The notes: generated by a model not told the origin, from the sequence alone. A DNA stretch of 64,000 bases from Owenia fusiformis (GCA_903813345.2 CAIIXF020000005.1:26415375-26479374), one strand, 5' to 3'; counted from the first letter of the stretch, positions 13,201 to 23,997 are shown. Program-made: numbers and translations.

Positions 13201-15740
13201 TTGTAATAAGCCCGATAGGTAAATTGACTGTTAGCGTTTTCTTTCTGTTTGTTGGCATTTTTTTTAATAATATGAAAGTGTCACATGTCAAAATGAAATA
13301 ACAAAAATCTTAAAATCCTCTAGAGTGGATTTGACCAAGGAGGCTTTTAAAATCACCAATTAGACTGCTTAACAGACATTTAATTTGTGGGGCTTATGAT
13401 GTGTTCTAAATGTACAGGTATAACACAATCAACATACTGTGGTCATGGACCTCTATCACCATGGTGTGGTCTACTGTTGTATGATAATTGTGTATTTTAT
13501 GTAAAAAATGTTTCTTGTGGACAATTATATCATGATTAGAGTTTCTACGTATTATTTTGTAATTGTCAACCAGTAACGTCTGATGTATTTCTTTGATACA
13601 AAACTGCACAAAATGTAAAAATGTATAAAATGAAAATATTTAATGATGAAACTTGTGAATAATACATATTATATAAAAAAATAGATTTCTGATGTTGAAT
13701 AATGGCTCCCAGATGCTGTGGCGATTAAATCTTTGCAGGGGGAGTAGCACATTAACGTAATGGCCATTTTGGAGGGGATTTTTGTAGAAATGAATGAATG
13801 AATGGTATCTATAACAGTCCATTTTTAAAGAGACATTCCAAGTTAAATTTTTCCTTCAAATAGTTTTATATTTGATTATGTTCGGTTCAGTGTTTTCCTA
13901 ATGTACCCACCACAATCTGACTATTTTCTCGTGATAACTGTGGACTTGATATTAGATCAGATGGAACCTAACCAAGAAAATTGAATTTTTGATCCATTGA
14001 TCCAATACAAGAAGGCTAATAGCATGGTATCATGCATGTTATTTTCTCCAGAGGGGTTCCCTGCTAGATGAATAATGTATGGCCTATACACATGTTATAT
14101 TAGTTCATTGATCCTACTTACTGAGGTCTTAGATCAATACAGCTCCATCATTCTTGGTATTAACGCAAATTGTGTCCCAAGATTCAGTGTGGTTATTCAA
14201 AATAGCACTTTTTCCAAATGGTGCCCATAACCAAGCCTAGATGAACCTGTTCTAAGTGCAAATATGATTAAACAGTAATAATGCTGATTTTATGAACTAG
14301 TGAGAAAAATTATCAGTTAGTAATTTCAATGTTACTAGACTATCTCCAGGGGAGTGTAAATCAATGATGGATGCTTTGAAAATTGGACCATTACTCATCT
14401 CGTCAGTGAATCAATATTTCTATTTTCTTTGTAAAATATCTGAACATTTGATCTACTATGAACTATAAGGATTTCTGTAATGTACAATAATACACAAAAC
14501 GTTATCTTTCTGTCACTTCAGAATTTCACTTTGGGGATAATCTCTTTTCAGTGGTAAACATAGGGGGGGGGGGGGGTGGTTGGTTACTTACAGGGGTCCA
14601 TTTCTTATCTTAGGCCTTAGAATTGACATTTTAGGCCTGATTTTCAAAATTGGCTTTTAAGAAATATTGGGCCTAATGCGGGAAACAGGAAACATGGTGC
14701 AAGATCCCTCAGTAGTTCTTTGTGGAAGGTAAACACATTTCCGTTTCTGAATTGAAAAATAAATGATGCCCTTTTACGAAGGATAGGAAAATGATCCAGT
14801 GTATTGTTGAACTCAGTGTATGTTGCATTGAGTGTTAACAGTTGGTGGTCCCAAAAGAATGGTGTGCAATATGTGCATATGAATGTCTGGGGGCAAAACT
14901 TGCAGTATACTTTTAGAAATAATGAAAGGCTCCAATCAAGTTCAGTTTAACTTTATAATGCTTGGTGATATGCTATAAATGGCATTGCCCCAAGGTACTA
15001 ATATTCAGAAAATATATTTTTGATTTCTTGATACACATATAGACATGCTGATAAAAAAAGATAAAAACTAGATGAACTTTAAAGTCCTGAAGATATGAGA
15101 TAGTTCCACATTACTGGTGATGAATTAGTCATTACACAATCATAATTACAAGTCATTGCCTTTTTCAATACTGGACTAATTTTGCCTCTTAAAAAGCATC
15201 ATCACACTGAGCCTTTGTGTAGTTACTGTGCCTCAGGGTACTGACTATTCAGTCTACAAGGTGGCACATTATAAGCGAAAATCAGAGGTGTTATCAGAGG
15301 TGGCCAGTATAAATGGATTTGTGCCCTGGGAAAACCATACCTTCACATCAATGTGAATTTTAAAACATGCACATGTCCATTCAGTCGATCAATTTCAGAT
15401 ACAAATAATTGCTTTTTATCAATGGTTAAGTTGTTAAAGCACCTATGCAATTAATGAACTCCTTGATTAAAGTATTTGCAGTATGCTGAATAAAGCTGCA
15501 TGTTTGATAGTAAATATTGATCACATATAAAATCCTCAGTTACCATCAAAAATACAGGTTTTAGAATATGTACATGTATTTCAAAGGCTTATTTGCATAA
15601 TTGTAAGTATTTGTACAGTAAGACATGTTGGTACATAGTTGTATATATTTGCATATTGAAACATCCAAATATGTGAACAACCTCAAGGGAGATAGGAAAA
15701 TGAACTACATGGCCTGAATCAGGTCAGCTTCACACGCTAT
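13201..15740. other. Gene-free stretch with a poly-G run
   Basis: No reading frame, RNA gene or element ends were recognised. A run of about 14 G (near 14562-14576) interrupts otherwise AT-rich sequence and could form a G-quadruplex or be an assembly-sensitive homopolymer. Confidence 0.5.
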
Positions 15741-15781
15741 GGTCTTCACTGCATTCAGACAGAGCCGAATGAATGAAGATG
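15741..15781 (-). repeat. Copy of a dispersed hairpin repeat (also at 27548-27600)
   Basis: Read on the minus strand, this gives CTTCATTCATTCGGCTC, then a short spacer, then GCAGTGAAGAC. The plus strand at 27548-27600 gives CTTCATTCACTCGGCTC, a similar spacer and GCAGTGAAGAC. The two copies are therefore in opposite orientation. Confidence 0.6.
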
Positions 15782-15834
15782 GAATCAGAAAGCCATTTTA
15801 GAGTTATTAAAAATACCTTCAATCTTCAAGAAAC

Positions 15835-15962
15835 AAGGCATTAATATTACCACCTGCTACTTGTTACAGACACCGAACACCGACTGTTGGATGCGAAACA
15901 CCAAAAACTGTCCATAAAAAAGTTGGAGACTTTAACAATATGTCACCACTTGTGGTCATTGC
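15835..15962 (+). repeat. Dispersed repeat copy, AAGGCATTA...TTACAGAC family
   Basis: This shares AAGGCATTA, ACCACC, TTACAGACnCCGA and ACAATATGTCACnAC blocks, in order, with 24248-24675, and the first three with 30209-30310. All three copies have the same orientation. The family looks like a short interspersed repeat, but I cannot assign a class. Confidence 0.6.
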
Positions 15963-16007
15963 ACTTTCTTTTTGATCAGTCTTGAGATGACATTGCAGTT
16001 GGAAACA

Positions 16008-16036
16008 GCAAGGACGTCTATCTCAGACGTCCTTGC
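16008..16036. repeat. Perfect 12-bp hairpin
   Basis: GCAAGGACGTCT (16008-16019) and AGACGTCCTTGC (16025-16036) are perfect reverse complements around a 5-nt loop. The left arm is preceded and the right arm is followed by AAACAGCAAG-type sequence, giving a short direct repeat as well. Confidence 0.85.
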
Positions 16037-16173
16037 AAACAGCAAGTTGTGACGAGTACTAGTATCAGAAAGTAAGGCAAGGTCTTATCCAGTTTCTCTC
16101 TGACCTTATCCTTGGAAAAGTAGCAATATAAGTGCCCCCATTCTGATTTATCAGAGTCCCTCTTTACCTAACG

Positions 16174-16364
16174 TTTACTGACATCTACTATTCTTGTCAC
16201 ATATTAGACATGCGATAGTTTAGGGAAACTTAGGCGACTAGATTATGTCTCCCAGGTCCCCACACAGAGACCTCTCACTACTTGTTCACAGACTGCATGA
16301 ACAATGCGTGTACATAACTGGTGATGTCTCAAGACATTTTCTAAGTCATCTCCCCAAGAACCAT
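16174..16364 (+). repeat. Left 191-bp direct repeat of the 16-18 kb element
   Basis: This runs from TTTACTGACAT to AAGAACCAT and matches 17690-17880 with about four mismatches (near 98% identity). The offset is 1516 bp. It contains an ATG opening a short frame that leaves the repeat, but the frame looks incidental. Confidence 0.92.
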
Positions 16365-16413
16365 TACAGTACCACACTGACAACACAACAACAACAACAA
16401 CCTAAACCTCAAC

Positions 16414-17163
16414 ATGAGCTCTGCCAAAGACCTATCAATAGGCCAAATGATTGCCAACGCAAACGACACACAGGCGTCTATTTGCAGTGGAAAATTCAAC
16501 TCCCATAACTCTATGGAGATGAATGACAGCAGGGACACCATTCCCGACTCAGAAGTACCAGCAAACAGCGCTGTCTTCAACAAACAAGCCTCAAAGCAAG
16601 CAACAACAAGCAGCCCTAAAGGCAAATACCATACCAAGCCGGCCTCTACCTTCACAATAAACAACCCCTCATACTCTATACCACGCAAACCGACCCTCAA
16701 CATCATAGACGCGATGGGCCTAGGCCAACCTACAAACATCGGTAACCACACCAACTCCACACGCCAAGCAGACCCAGCTCTACTTACCCGTTTGAGAACA
16801 TCAATACACTGGGAAGCCAGACATGATGGCGTCCTTAAAAGCCTTAACAACTGCCCGGGAGGCATCCCAAGAGGCCTCATACCAAATATCAAATGTGGCG
16901 CCCCTGAAAAGGAAACTTCCGACATTGAAAAAGCGTTCGAAGTAATCCTACATCACTGCAGTGACCAGCTTACAGAAGCCACAACACTGCATAGTCAAAA
17001 CAGACTAGACTATCACAGACAACAAACCACAGCAACCATCCAAAAACTAGCCAAAACCATCGGCCTTGTGGAAGCAGACAAACTGGCAGAACAATACAAA
17101 CGTGAGGCCTTCAAACCAAAAAGAAGGGAAGCAAGCACAAAACCCCGTGGGAAAAGACAGTAG
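16414..17163 (+). CDS. 249-aa basic protein of the 16-18 kb element, unrecognised
   Basis: I do not recognise the family. The ATG at 16414 follows a CAA-repeat leader, and the frame ends at TAG 17161-17163. The first 90 residues are polar and rich in Ser, Thr, Asn and Lys, so probably disordered. Residues 120-160 include the block NNCPGGIPRGLIPNIKCG. Residues 166-232 look helical and possibly coiled-coil. The C-terminus (228-249) is very basic (PKRREASTKPRGKRQ), which suggests nucleic-acid binding. Codon use is A/C-rich, unlike the host genes in the window, and the same bias continues outside the ORF, so it belongs to the element as a whole. The immediate downstream histone-type stem-loop suggests a non-polyadenylated mRNA. 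A nucleocapsid-like or structural role is possible but not shown. Confidence 0.6.
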   Translation: MSSAKDLSIGQMIANANDTQASICSGKFNSHNSMEMNDSRDTIPDSEVPANSAVFNKQASKQATTSSPKGKYHTKPASTFTINNPSYSIPRKPTLNIIDAMGLGQPTNIGNHTNSTRQADPALLTRLRTSIHWEARHDGVLKSLNNCPGGIPRGLIPNIKCGAPEKETSDIEKAFEVILHHCSDQLTEATTLHSQNRLDYHRQQTTATIQKLAKTIGLVEADKLAEQYKREAFKPKRREASTKPRGKRQ

Positions 17164-17192
17164 AACAAAACTACTTTAAAAAATACAACCCC

Positions 17193-17208
17193 GGCCCTTC
17201 TCAGGGCC
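17193..17208 (+). terminator. Histone-mRNA-type 3' stem-loop after the element ORF
   Basis: GGCCCT-TCTC-AGGGCC is a 6-bp stem with a 4-nt pyrimidine loop, followed directly by ACCA. This fits the metazoan replication-dependent histone consensus (GGYYYU, four-base UHUH-type loop, ARRRCC, then ACCA). A purine stretch AAAAGAG at about 17222-17228, some 14 nt downstream, resembles the U7 snRNA target (histone downstream element). The stop codon is 30 nt upstream, a normal distance for histone genes. Confidence 0.7.
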
Positions 17209-17500
17209 ACCAATCTCTACCAAAAGAGCAATTTAACATTTATGAATTAAAAAAGTATGAATGTGTATAACGTATGAGATGTATGAACGTGTATGGAAAC
17301 CACCAAACATGTTAACCCGAACCTATATCAACCCCCTAGAACTAATAAAACAGACCTTTGTATCACAAACTTTAAAACCAAACAACACCAGTGCCAACCA
17401 AAACACACCAAATGTTTACAATTCAAACCTGCAAACCATTGCCCGTACTTCGGAACACACACCCGTGTATACACTAACATTCCCCCTCCCCATTCCCCAA

Positions 17501-17614
17501 GCCGCTGATGAAGAACACATCATGGACTACCACCCATGAGTTCGAAACATCTTGTGCTCTTATTATGACACACATATAAGAGAGATGGTCCACTACAGGA
17601 CCGGGATGTCCGGC
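17501..17614 (+). ncRNA. Hammerhead self-cleaving ribozyme motif
   Basis: All core parts are present and in order. Stem I is GCCG (17501-17504) with CGGC (17611-17614). The core is CTGATGA (17505-17511). Stem II is GAAC (17513-17516) with GTTC (17540-17543), extended by CATGG (17521-17525) and CCATG (17534-17538). GAAA follows at 17544-17547. Stem III is CATC (17548-17551) with GATG (17605-17608), and A17547 pairs with T17609. The predicted cleavage is after GTC (17608-17610). Stem III is capped by two further hairpins: CTCTTAT/ATAAGAG (17557-17563/17576-17582) and GGTCC/GGACC (17587-17591/17598-17602). One extra A (17512) lies between the core and stem II. Activity is predicted, not shown. 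Confidence 0.75.
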
Positions 17615-17689
17615 CGCCCTCACATAAATAACAAAAAACAAAACAATATTATTTGTTGGGTAAGATACGAACAATATCTTACGCCATTT

Positions 17690-17880
17690 TTTACTGACAT
17701 ATACTATTCTTGTCACATATTAGACATGCGATAGTTTAGGGAAACTTAGGCGACTAGATTATGTCTCCCAGGTCCCCACACAGAGACCTCTCACCACTTG
17801 TTCACAGACTGCATGAACAATGCGTGTACATAACTGGTGATGTCTTAAGACATTTTCTAAGTCATCTCCCCAAGAATCAT
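17690..17880 (+). repeat. Right 191-bp direct repeat of the 16-18 kb element
   Basis: This is the second copy of 16174-16364, ending AAGAATCAT. It starts 76 nt after the hammerhead. The hammerhead is not found upstream of the left copy, so the similarity is confined to these 191 bp. Confidence 0.92.
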
Positions 17881-18764
17881 CTGAACTATTCCAAAAGGAT
17901 AGTAAAGGCTGTGGATCCCACAATGAAGTGCCCCCCTCCCCGGCAGAGCATTCTAATACCCCGGGTCTGATACTCATCACACATTTTTGTTTCACTATCA
18001 AAATGAACAGTCTCAGGGCTGAGAAGAAATGAGATGCAATGGTTTATCATGATGCCTGCAGAGTGGGTTTAAAGAGAGAGGCGGATTGTACTTGTTTCAC
18101 CTCTGACATAAAAATAATTACTAAAACACATATTCAAATTTTTTGAATTACTTTTATTATTTCATACAAATCAATTGAAGAGATGTGTAAAAAGTTGCAA
18201 ACCACACCTAGGGTAGTTGCATTTCTAGCAAATAACTTGCACCTCTATAAACATGCTTTTACATGTGTCTTGGATGCAGCAACCCACACTATTTACTGTT
18301 AATTAGTCCCATTATTAACATATTAGAGCCTCTTTACATGAAAGCATGCTGAAAATTCATAAAAATCCATATATTCATAATTTAGTGATAATTACAGGCC
18401 ACTTCTCTGTAAACAGATGGTGGGTTGACATTTACTGTTAATAAGTACATGTATCAAATGATAATAAGGAAAACTCACACTCTATTAGAAATATGAATCT
18501 TTGGTACATTAAATGTGCTGATAAATATTTCATTACTTGGAGCATGTATAAAATAACTGTTAATCTATAGAGATTTGGATATTGGTAATTCATTATATTA
18601 TTAGATATTTAAATAACAGTTCCTGGTACCCTTAATGCAAATATAACATCAGCTAAGTAGTACTAATAAGCAATAATGGCAGATGTGAAAAATCTTCACT
18701 TTTATATTTCAGAAATGGTACCAACCTGAATATAGATAAAGATGATAAAGTGGACCCATCTTTT
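17881..18764. other. No gene seen
   Basis: AT-rich sequence after the element. I see no coding frame, RNA gene or paired transposon ends. Confidence 0.5.
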
Positions 18765-18846
18765 TTAGTCTAGCAACAAGCCCTTGTGACCACCCCCTCC
18801 CCCCCCCCCCCCAACTACAACAAGGTCTTTTTCTAAGGGGCCATGA
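18765..18846 (+). repeat. Partial MITE copy with a poly-C run
   Basis: TTAGTCTAGCAACAAGCCC matches TTAGTCTAGCTACAAGCCC at 28168, including the following C-rich run (here about 14 C). The right end is not preserved, so this is a truncated relative of the 28168-28294 element. Confidence 0.6.
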
Positions 18847-18961
18847 ACATGTGAATGTCATCATGACCTAGGGCTACAAAACGATCATTTTCCAAGTCAA
18901 CCAACAATCAATTAAAATATAAAAATGGGTTACATCGAACACTGTGTGTAATAGAAGGTAA

Positions 18962-19576
18962 CTGGTCAACTCGTACCCAAGACAAGTCGTACCCAAGACA
19001 ACTCGTACCCAAGACAACTCGTACCCAAGTATAAATTCTTTTTTTAAATCAAGCATTGGACTGGGAATGTGAATAGATATACATATTACAATTGTAACAT
19101 ACTGTTCAGAATAGTTTAAAGTTTGAAGAAGAATTTTTGGAAGAAATTGATTTAATTTTGTGACATTTTGAGCTGAGTGTCAATTTATATTGACTATTAT
19201 TTTATATTGGTCACAGATTCAGGATGTTCGAGTGAAGAGACAAATGTTTATAATCATTTTTCAAATGTTTATGAGTGTTTGGAACAAGTGTCAGATCTAA
19301 TGTTGTAATTATATTTATTTATATATATGTTTGACAGAAAAATGTTGAAAACAAGCGCTTCAAGCACTTCTTTTATTTAATAAAAAATGCTTAACTGATC
19401 CATTGAGAAAAAATGTCGTCTAAATTCAAAAAAAATATTGAGGCTTATTTGATTCACATTATAACATGAAAGCATTACAAACTCAATTTTTTCCCTAATA
19501 TGCACCCATAATACTGAAAATAAGCTTGGGTACGAGTTGTCTTGGGTACGAGTTGTCTTGGGTACGAGTTGACTAG
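18962..19576. mobile_element. 615-bp foldback-like element, TIRs of 16-bp tandem units
   Basis: The left end carries about four tandem copies of AACTCGTACCCAAGAC (18968-19029). The right end carries about three copies in inverted orientation (19525-19573). The termini are CTGGTCAAC and GTTGACTAG. The flanks GAAGGTAA (18954-18961) and GAAGCTAA (19577-19584) give an 8-bp target-site duplication with one mismatch. The interior is AT-rich without an ORF. Tandem repeats inside inverted ends are the hallmark of foldback elements, and an 8-bp duplication fits hAT-type transposition. Confidence 0.82.
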
Positions 19577-19584
19577 GAAGCTAA

Positions 19585-22229
19585 TAGAACGCACTGATCA
19601 TAAAGTGTGGAATTGGCTAGACGTATTAATAAATAAATGCAATTAATTAATTTACTCCTCGTTGGATTTACTAAAACATGCAGTTTGACATGATTGATAA
19701 ATTGAAGTCACACAGTCAGGAAGTTTCTTACACGAGAAATTATTAATTAAATTAATCTATAAAATTCTTGGTCAGTACATTTAATATAGCAAAATTCTTA
19801 TTTCTAAACAAATGGATTTTCTAATAGACTTAATTGTTGATAAAATCAATTAGCCAATTCCATTGATAATATAAATGTTAATATTTTCAAGGGTTTTATT
19901 CATTAGTTCACATTCAATGATTTTCTATTAAGCAGTTAATTGAAGCTGAACTTTACATAGGTTCGAATTTCCAGTTCCCGACTGGCAATATCTTTTCTTC
20001 ATCTTAGGTGCTAATATAACTATTGACAGTACTTTTTTATCACTGGAATTTTCAAGGATATAAATTTTTTTTGTGACCTTCTATATTAAATTTATAAATA
20101 AATAAATATTATATTTGTTTGTATGGTACAATTATCAAAATTGATTTTTCACTGTAAACATACCTCCCAAGTTCTAAAATAGTCATGACTTCCACATTCT
20201 AAAATAGTCATGACTAAAGGAACTGGTTAATCTTAATGAAAATATTATTCTATTTACAAATGAAAAATGATCGCCAAATCACCACACTACTTAGCAGTTG
20301 CTAAGAGAATGTTGTATCGATTGGAATAGTTCCATGGTACTACAAAATGTCAAAGCCCCTTTTTGTCACATGTTAGTGAACACGTACCACTCTATACAGA
20401 ACAACCTTCAGTATATTGACTCTAGATATGTTCTATACTATAAGAGTACTGCTTGCGGAAATCAACGATTCCATTGGGACGAGATATTTATATACAGGAT
20501 CCTTGTATTTAAACAAGCAACTTCACAACTGGAGGGGTTTTAATCATTGAAAAACTTAAAGAATTTTATAATTCTATAAATAAAAAAAACATGTTGACAG
20601 AGTGTCTCTGAAATATGTGTGAAGAATAAAAACCCATTTAATCATTTGCAAACATGTCTTCAATACTTCAGAAATATGTTTTAACAATGTTTTGAACAGT
20701 TTTTGTTTAGTATTTGACAATGATTTCAACGATATAGAAAATAAAATAATGACAGGTATTTGGGGCACTTACAGTTATAGTCGCACATTATTTTGTAAAT
20801 CTGAAATTACAAAATATTAAGAGGCACTATTTGGTCATTGTGGGAAGGGAGAAGCCATATAAAAAAATAAATTGGGCCATGTCATAATTTCGATAAAAAT
20901 GGATGGATGCTGTAGGGCTCCGTGGCTTTTTTGTAGAAAAAATATTTTTTATAAAAGACCTTATAAGGATCTATGGCCCTTGGGCTGATATAATATATTC
21001 ACATCAGGATAATCTCTATACATCCTACAATTAGGATAATCTAGGCCTAATTATGTAAAGTCGATGACAAAATGTAATTTTACCATCCAGCCCCTTTCCC
21101 CTGTCAAAAAATGTGAACTGTTGGGTGTGGATGCTCAACCCCAAATCATGACCAAATTTATTATAACACGTATTGATTTCTGTGTTCAGGCCATTCAATC
21201 CTGAAACACGGCTGGTAGGTGCGACTACACCCTATGTTATCCATTTAACAGTTTAATGGGTCTGCTATTTGTCTTGGAATGACATTTCTGTCAAAACGTA
21301 TTATCCAAATGATATAATGAAACAAGAATGAAAGAAACAATTTATTGATTACACAGTCTTATTGCAGTGGCTAATAATCACATAACATACTCCAGCAATG
21401 AGGTGCAACAACCTTGCAATTCCAGATGTGATCAATATAATAACACAGGCTAACTATAATGACAATAATTTTGCAATGGCACAGTAAGCATTCCGTTACT
21501 GTTGATAAATTTGGCCAGACTAATATAATTTACTCTTGATTGGCCAATTGATTGTTTAATTGATTAACTGGGTGAATCAATTATCTATTTTCAATTTTAT
21601 GATTATTTGGATGTTTTGAATATCATCTTTAACAGTGGTTGTGGTTTATTAGATCGTTTATTCCTCAAATGTTTCCCATTGCCTTTTGTGATCAGACTAA
21701 CAGGCCATACTCATATATGTCGTATCATACATTAGCTTACACTGGCATAGTATGATCAAATACACTAAGATTTAACAATGGCTTGTACATGTATTTTTTC
21801 AATTTCTGAAACATATGGCCATTGTTGAATCATAACTTACTTCCCCTGGTTTTTTAAGGTTCTATTGATTTAAAATTCACCTATATTCATTAATGATAAA
21901 TTGAGGCAAAATCAGATAAAGGTCTACTGATACACATAAACACTCATCTACTTGCAAGGGAGCGTGTGAGGAAATTAATCATTTTAGAAGGGTAACTAGA
22001 AATATTATTCAACTTCATGATTAGACATGAAGTTGCTTAACAATTGATGACATTTAATTAAAATTATTGAATAATATTATCATCCAGCATTTATTTGTGT
22101 ACATGTACTTATGTAAGGGTTATTTTAAGGACAATTCAACTCACGTTATTTATGACTGTAAAATGCACAGTCTCCCAAATTGGGTCAAACTCAAAACTAA
22201 TTTATATTTCTTGGGGCTTTACTATAGCT
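19585..22229. other. No gene seen
   Basis: AT-rich intergenic sequence. A 24-bp direct duplication built on TTCTAAAATAGTCATGACT occurs at about 20171-20215. Nothing else was recognised. Confidence 0.5.
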
Positions 22230-22356
22230 ACAGTGAAAACTGTATATCTGAACACCTTTCTAATCTGAGTACCTCTTAATGTGAACACTTTGTTTGATTT
22301 TGTTATCTCTGATTGGCTCACATATTTAACATCTGCTAATAAGACAGGTTTTACTG
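22230..22356. mobile_element. Short pogo/Tigger-like MITE
   Basis: The left end CAGTGAAAACTGTATATCTG is followed by AACACC, and the right end is GACAGGTTTTACTG, followed by TA. The CTATATCTGAACACC motif is shared with the elements at 23903 and 39053, which marks one family with Tc1/mariner-pogo style ends. Confidence 0.6.
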
Positions 22357-23028
22357 TATACAGTTCTATCCTAACTTTGATGTAAAAGATTAAAGTAGAC
22401 ACAGCCAGCAGAGCAAATTGGGTTATCTCAGAAATATTGTCCAGATATTTGACAATTGGAATTAGGTCAGTATGTCTAGATTTTACAGCTGTTGTCACAA
22501 CAAATAAATAAGCAACATTAAAGCAAAATAAAGTTAATGATAAATGAAATACAAATAACACTATAAAACTCCCATAACTATATTCCTATTGTTTGCCATT
22601 ACTATGTAAATGTTAATGGGTGCATTTATTACATTTCAGTCTAAAATGGCTAGATTAAATGCCTTGGTCTTATTTAATGTGCACATATTTAGAATGTCTA
22701 AAATATCCCTTTTCAATATGTATTTGTAATCTGTGTTTAGTAAATTAAGCAAATTCGAAAAACTTTGCAACCTGCTTAATTAAAAAATATGAAGTAGGAA
22801 AGCCTTTCATTCGACAAATTAAAATGGTTTTAATTGACATAAGTTAGGATAATTTACACACATACGAGAGGACTCACTGAAAAAAGTTTCATTTTTAAAC
22901 AGTACTGATTTTCTGCAATAACAATTTTAGGAATACTTTACTTTGTTTCAGATTAAATAATAATATAAATAAATAAACAAGCCACACAGTCATAAATATC
23001 TCACTTTGAAGAGCAAAATGGTCACAAT
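22357..23028. other. No gene seen
   Basis: AT-rich sequence without recognised coding or repeat ends. Confidence 0.45.
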
Positions 23029-23105
23029 GTAATTTACCCAGCATGCCCAAAACCTAATCAGATCTTGGCGCTAGTCTGCATTTACATCTGTAAGAACAAA
23101 AAGTT
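23029..23105 (+). repeat. Dispersed 75-bp repeat (second copy at 46836-46911)
   Basis: GTAATTTACCCAGCATGCCC and the following ~55 bases closely match 46836-46911, including AAAACCTAATCA, ATCTTGGC, TAGTCTGC and AAAAGTTGA, in the same orientation. No terminal structure is evident. Confidence 0.7.
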
Positions 23106-23902
23106 GAGCTGAGAATAGGCAAACCATATTATATTGATGAATTGATAAATCTATAATTTTGCAAATTGTCCTTGGTACTATGCACTGTAGTATTTCTAGT
23201 TATCTGCCAAATTACGATGGTATGTGTATTGTTGGATACAATTATCAATGAAACTAATAATACTTGAGTATTATAATGTCATTTATCTAAATTCCAGTAC
23301 TTTCTGGATCTGTTTCTGGATCAATGAATTACAAATATGTGGCACATCACAAAACCTATTTTTTGTAACTGTCATTCTTATAAAATCAAAATAACGAAGC
23401 ATAAATAATTAATATGAATGCCCAATCTCAATTATCTAAAACTGAATTGTCCTGCCAGTAAATAACTGCACAAATGTTAACTGCAGGCTTTGACATGAAT
23501 GCAAGAGAATGACAGCTGCCATTATTCAGTTATTGTTATGTTATGGTACATTATGGGAAAAGCAGATTTTAACATTCCTTCAGTATTTCAAAAATCCTAT
23601 ATGCTTTGTTTCTATCTAGAAATGTGTAGCACTGTTTTCATCCAAAAGAAACAGGGTATTTTAGGTGGAAAATGGGATATGAGGTTTCATCAACATAGGA
23701 TCAACATAATTAACTTTTAGAATCCATTCACGTTAGAAATTATATATCACAAAATTATATTATTATCATATTACAAACACTTGTAAATCAATGGTCTTGA
23801 ATGAGCAGAATAAAAAATGGTACAAGACAAAATATGGGACATGAAGTTATGGGTATACAACAAATAAAACCTGGTTGTACTAATTGACAGAATGTTCACA
23901 TA
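23106..23902. other. No gene seen
   Basis: AT-rich sequence without recognised features. Confidence 0.45.
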
Positions 23903-23997
23903 CAGTAAAACCTCTATATCTGAACAACCTAATCTGAACACCTTTAAGTGAACATTTTTTCTATGTCCCAAATCTATATCTCCCACTTACTCAAATA

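Larger units (their letters stand above)
16174..17880 (+). mobile_element. 1.7-kb retroelement-like unit with direct terminal repeats, ORF, histone-type stem-loop and hammerhead
   Basis: Two 191-bp direct repeats (16174-16364 and 17690-17880) bracket 1.3 kb of strongly A/C-rich sequence. In order on the plus strand it holds a CAACAACAACAA leader (about 16382-16401), a 249-codon ORF (16414-17163), a histone-type 3' stem-loop (17193-17208) and a hammerhead ribozyme motif (17501-17614). The repeats differ at about four positions, which implies a fairly recent insertion. Hammerheads next to repeats are known in Penelope-like elements and retrozymes. I see no reverse transcriptase, GIY-YIG nuclease or tyrosine recombinase here, so it would be non-autonomous or a relic. 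No target-site duplication was found, so the outer borders are uncertain. Confidence 0.65.

Noticed and set aside
16245-16508. Frame starting inside the left 191-bp repeat and running into the element leader
   Set aside because: It uses the CAA repeat as poly-Gln and overlaps the main ORF in another frame. The counterpart in the right repeat runs into unrelated sequence, so it is not a conserved gene.
17261-17539. 92-codon frame between the stem-loop and the hammerhead
   Set aside because: Overlaps another frame in the same A/C-rich tract, ends in the ribozyme core, and shows no domain. Treated as untranslated element sequence.
19955-19990. GGTTCGAATTTC resembling a tRNA B box
   Set aside because: No A box, cloverleaf or terminator nearby.
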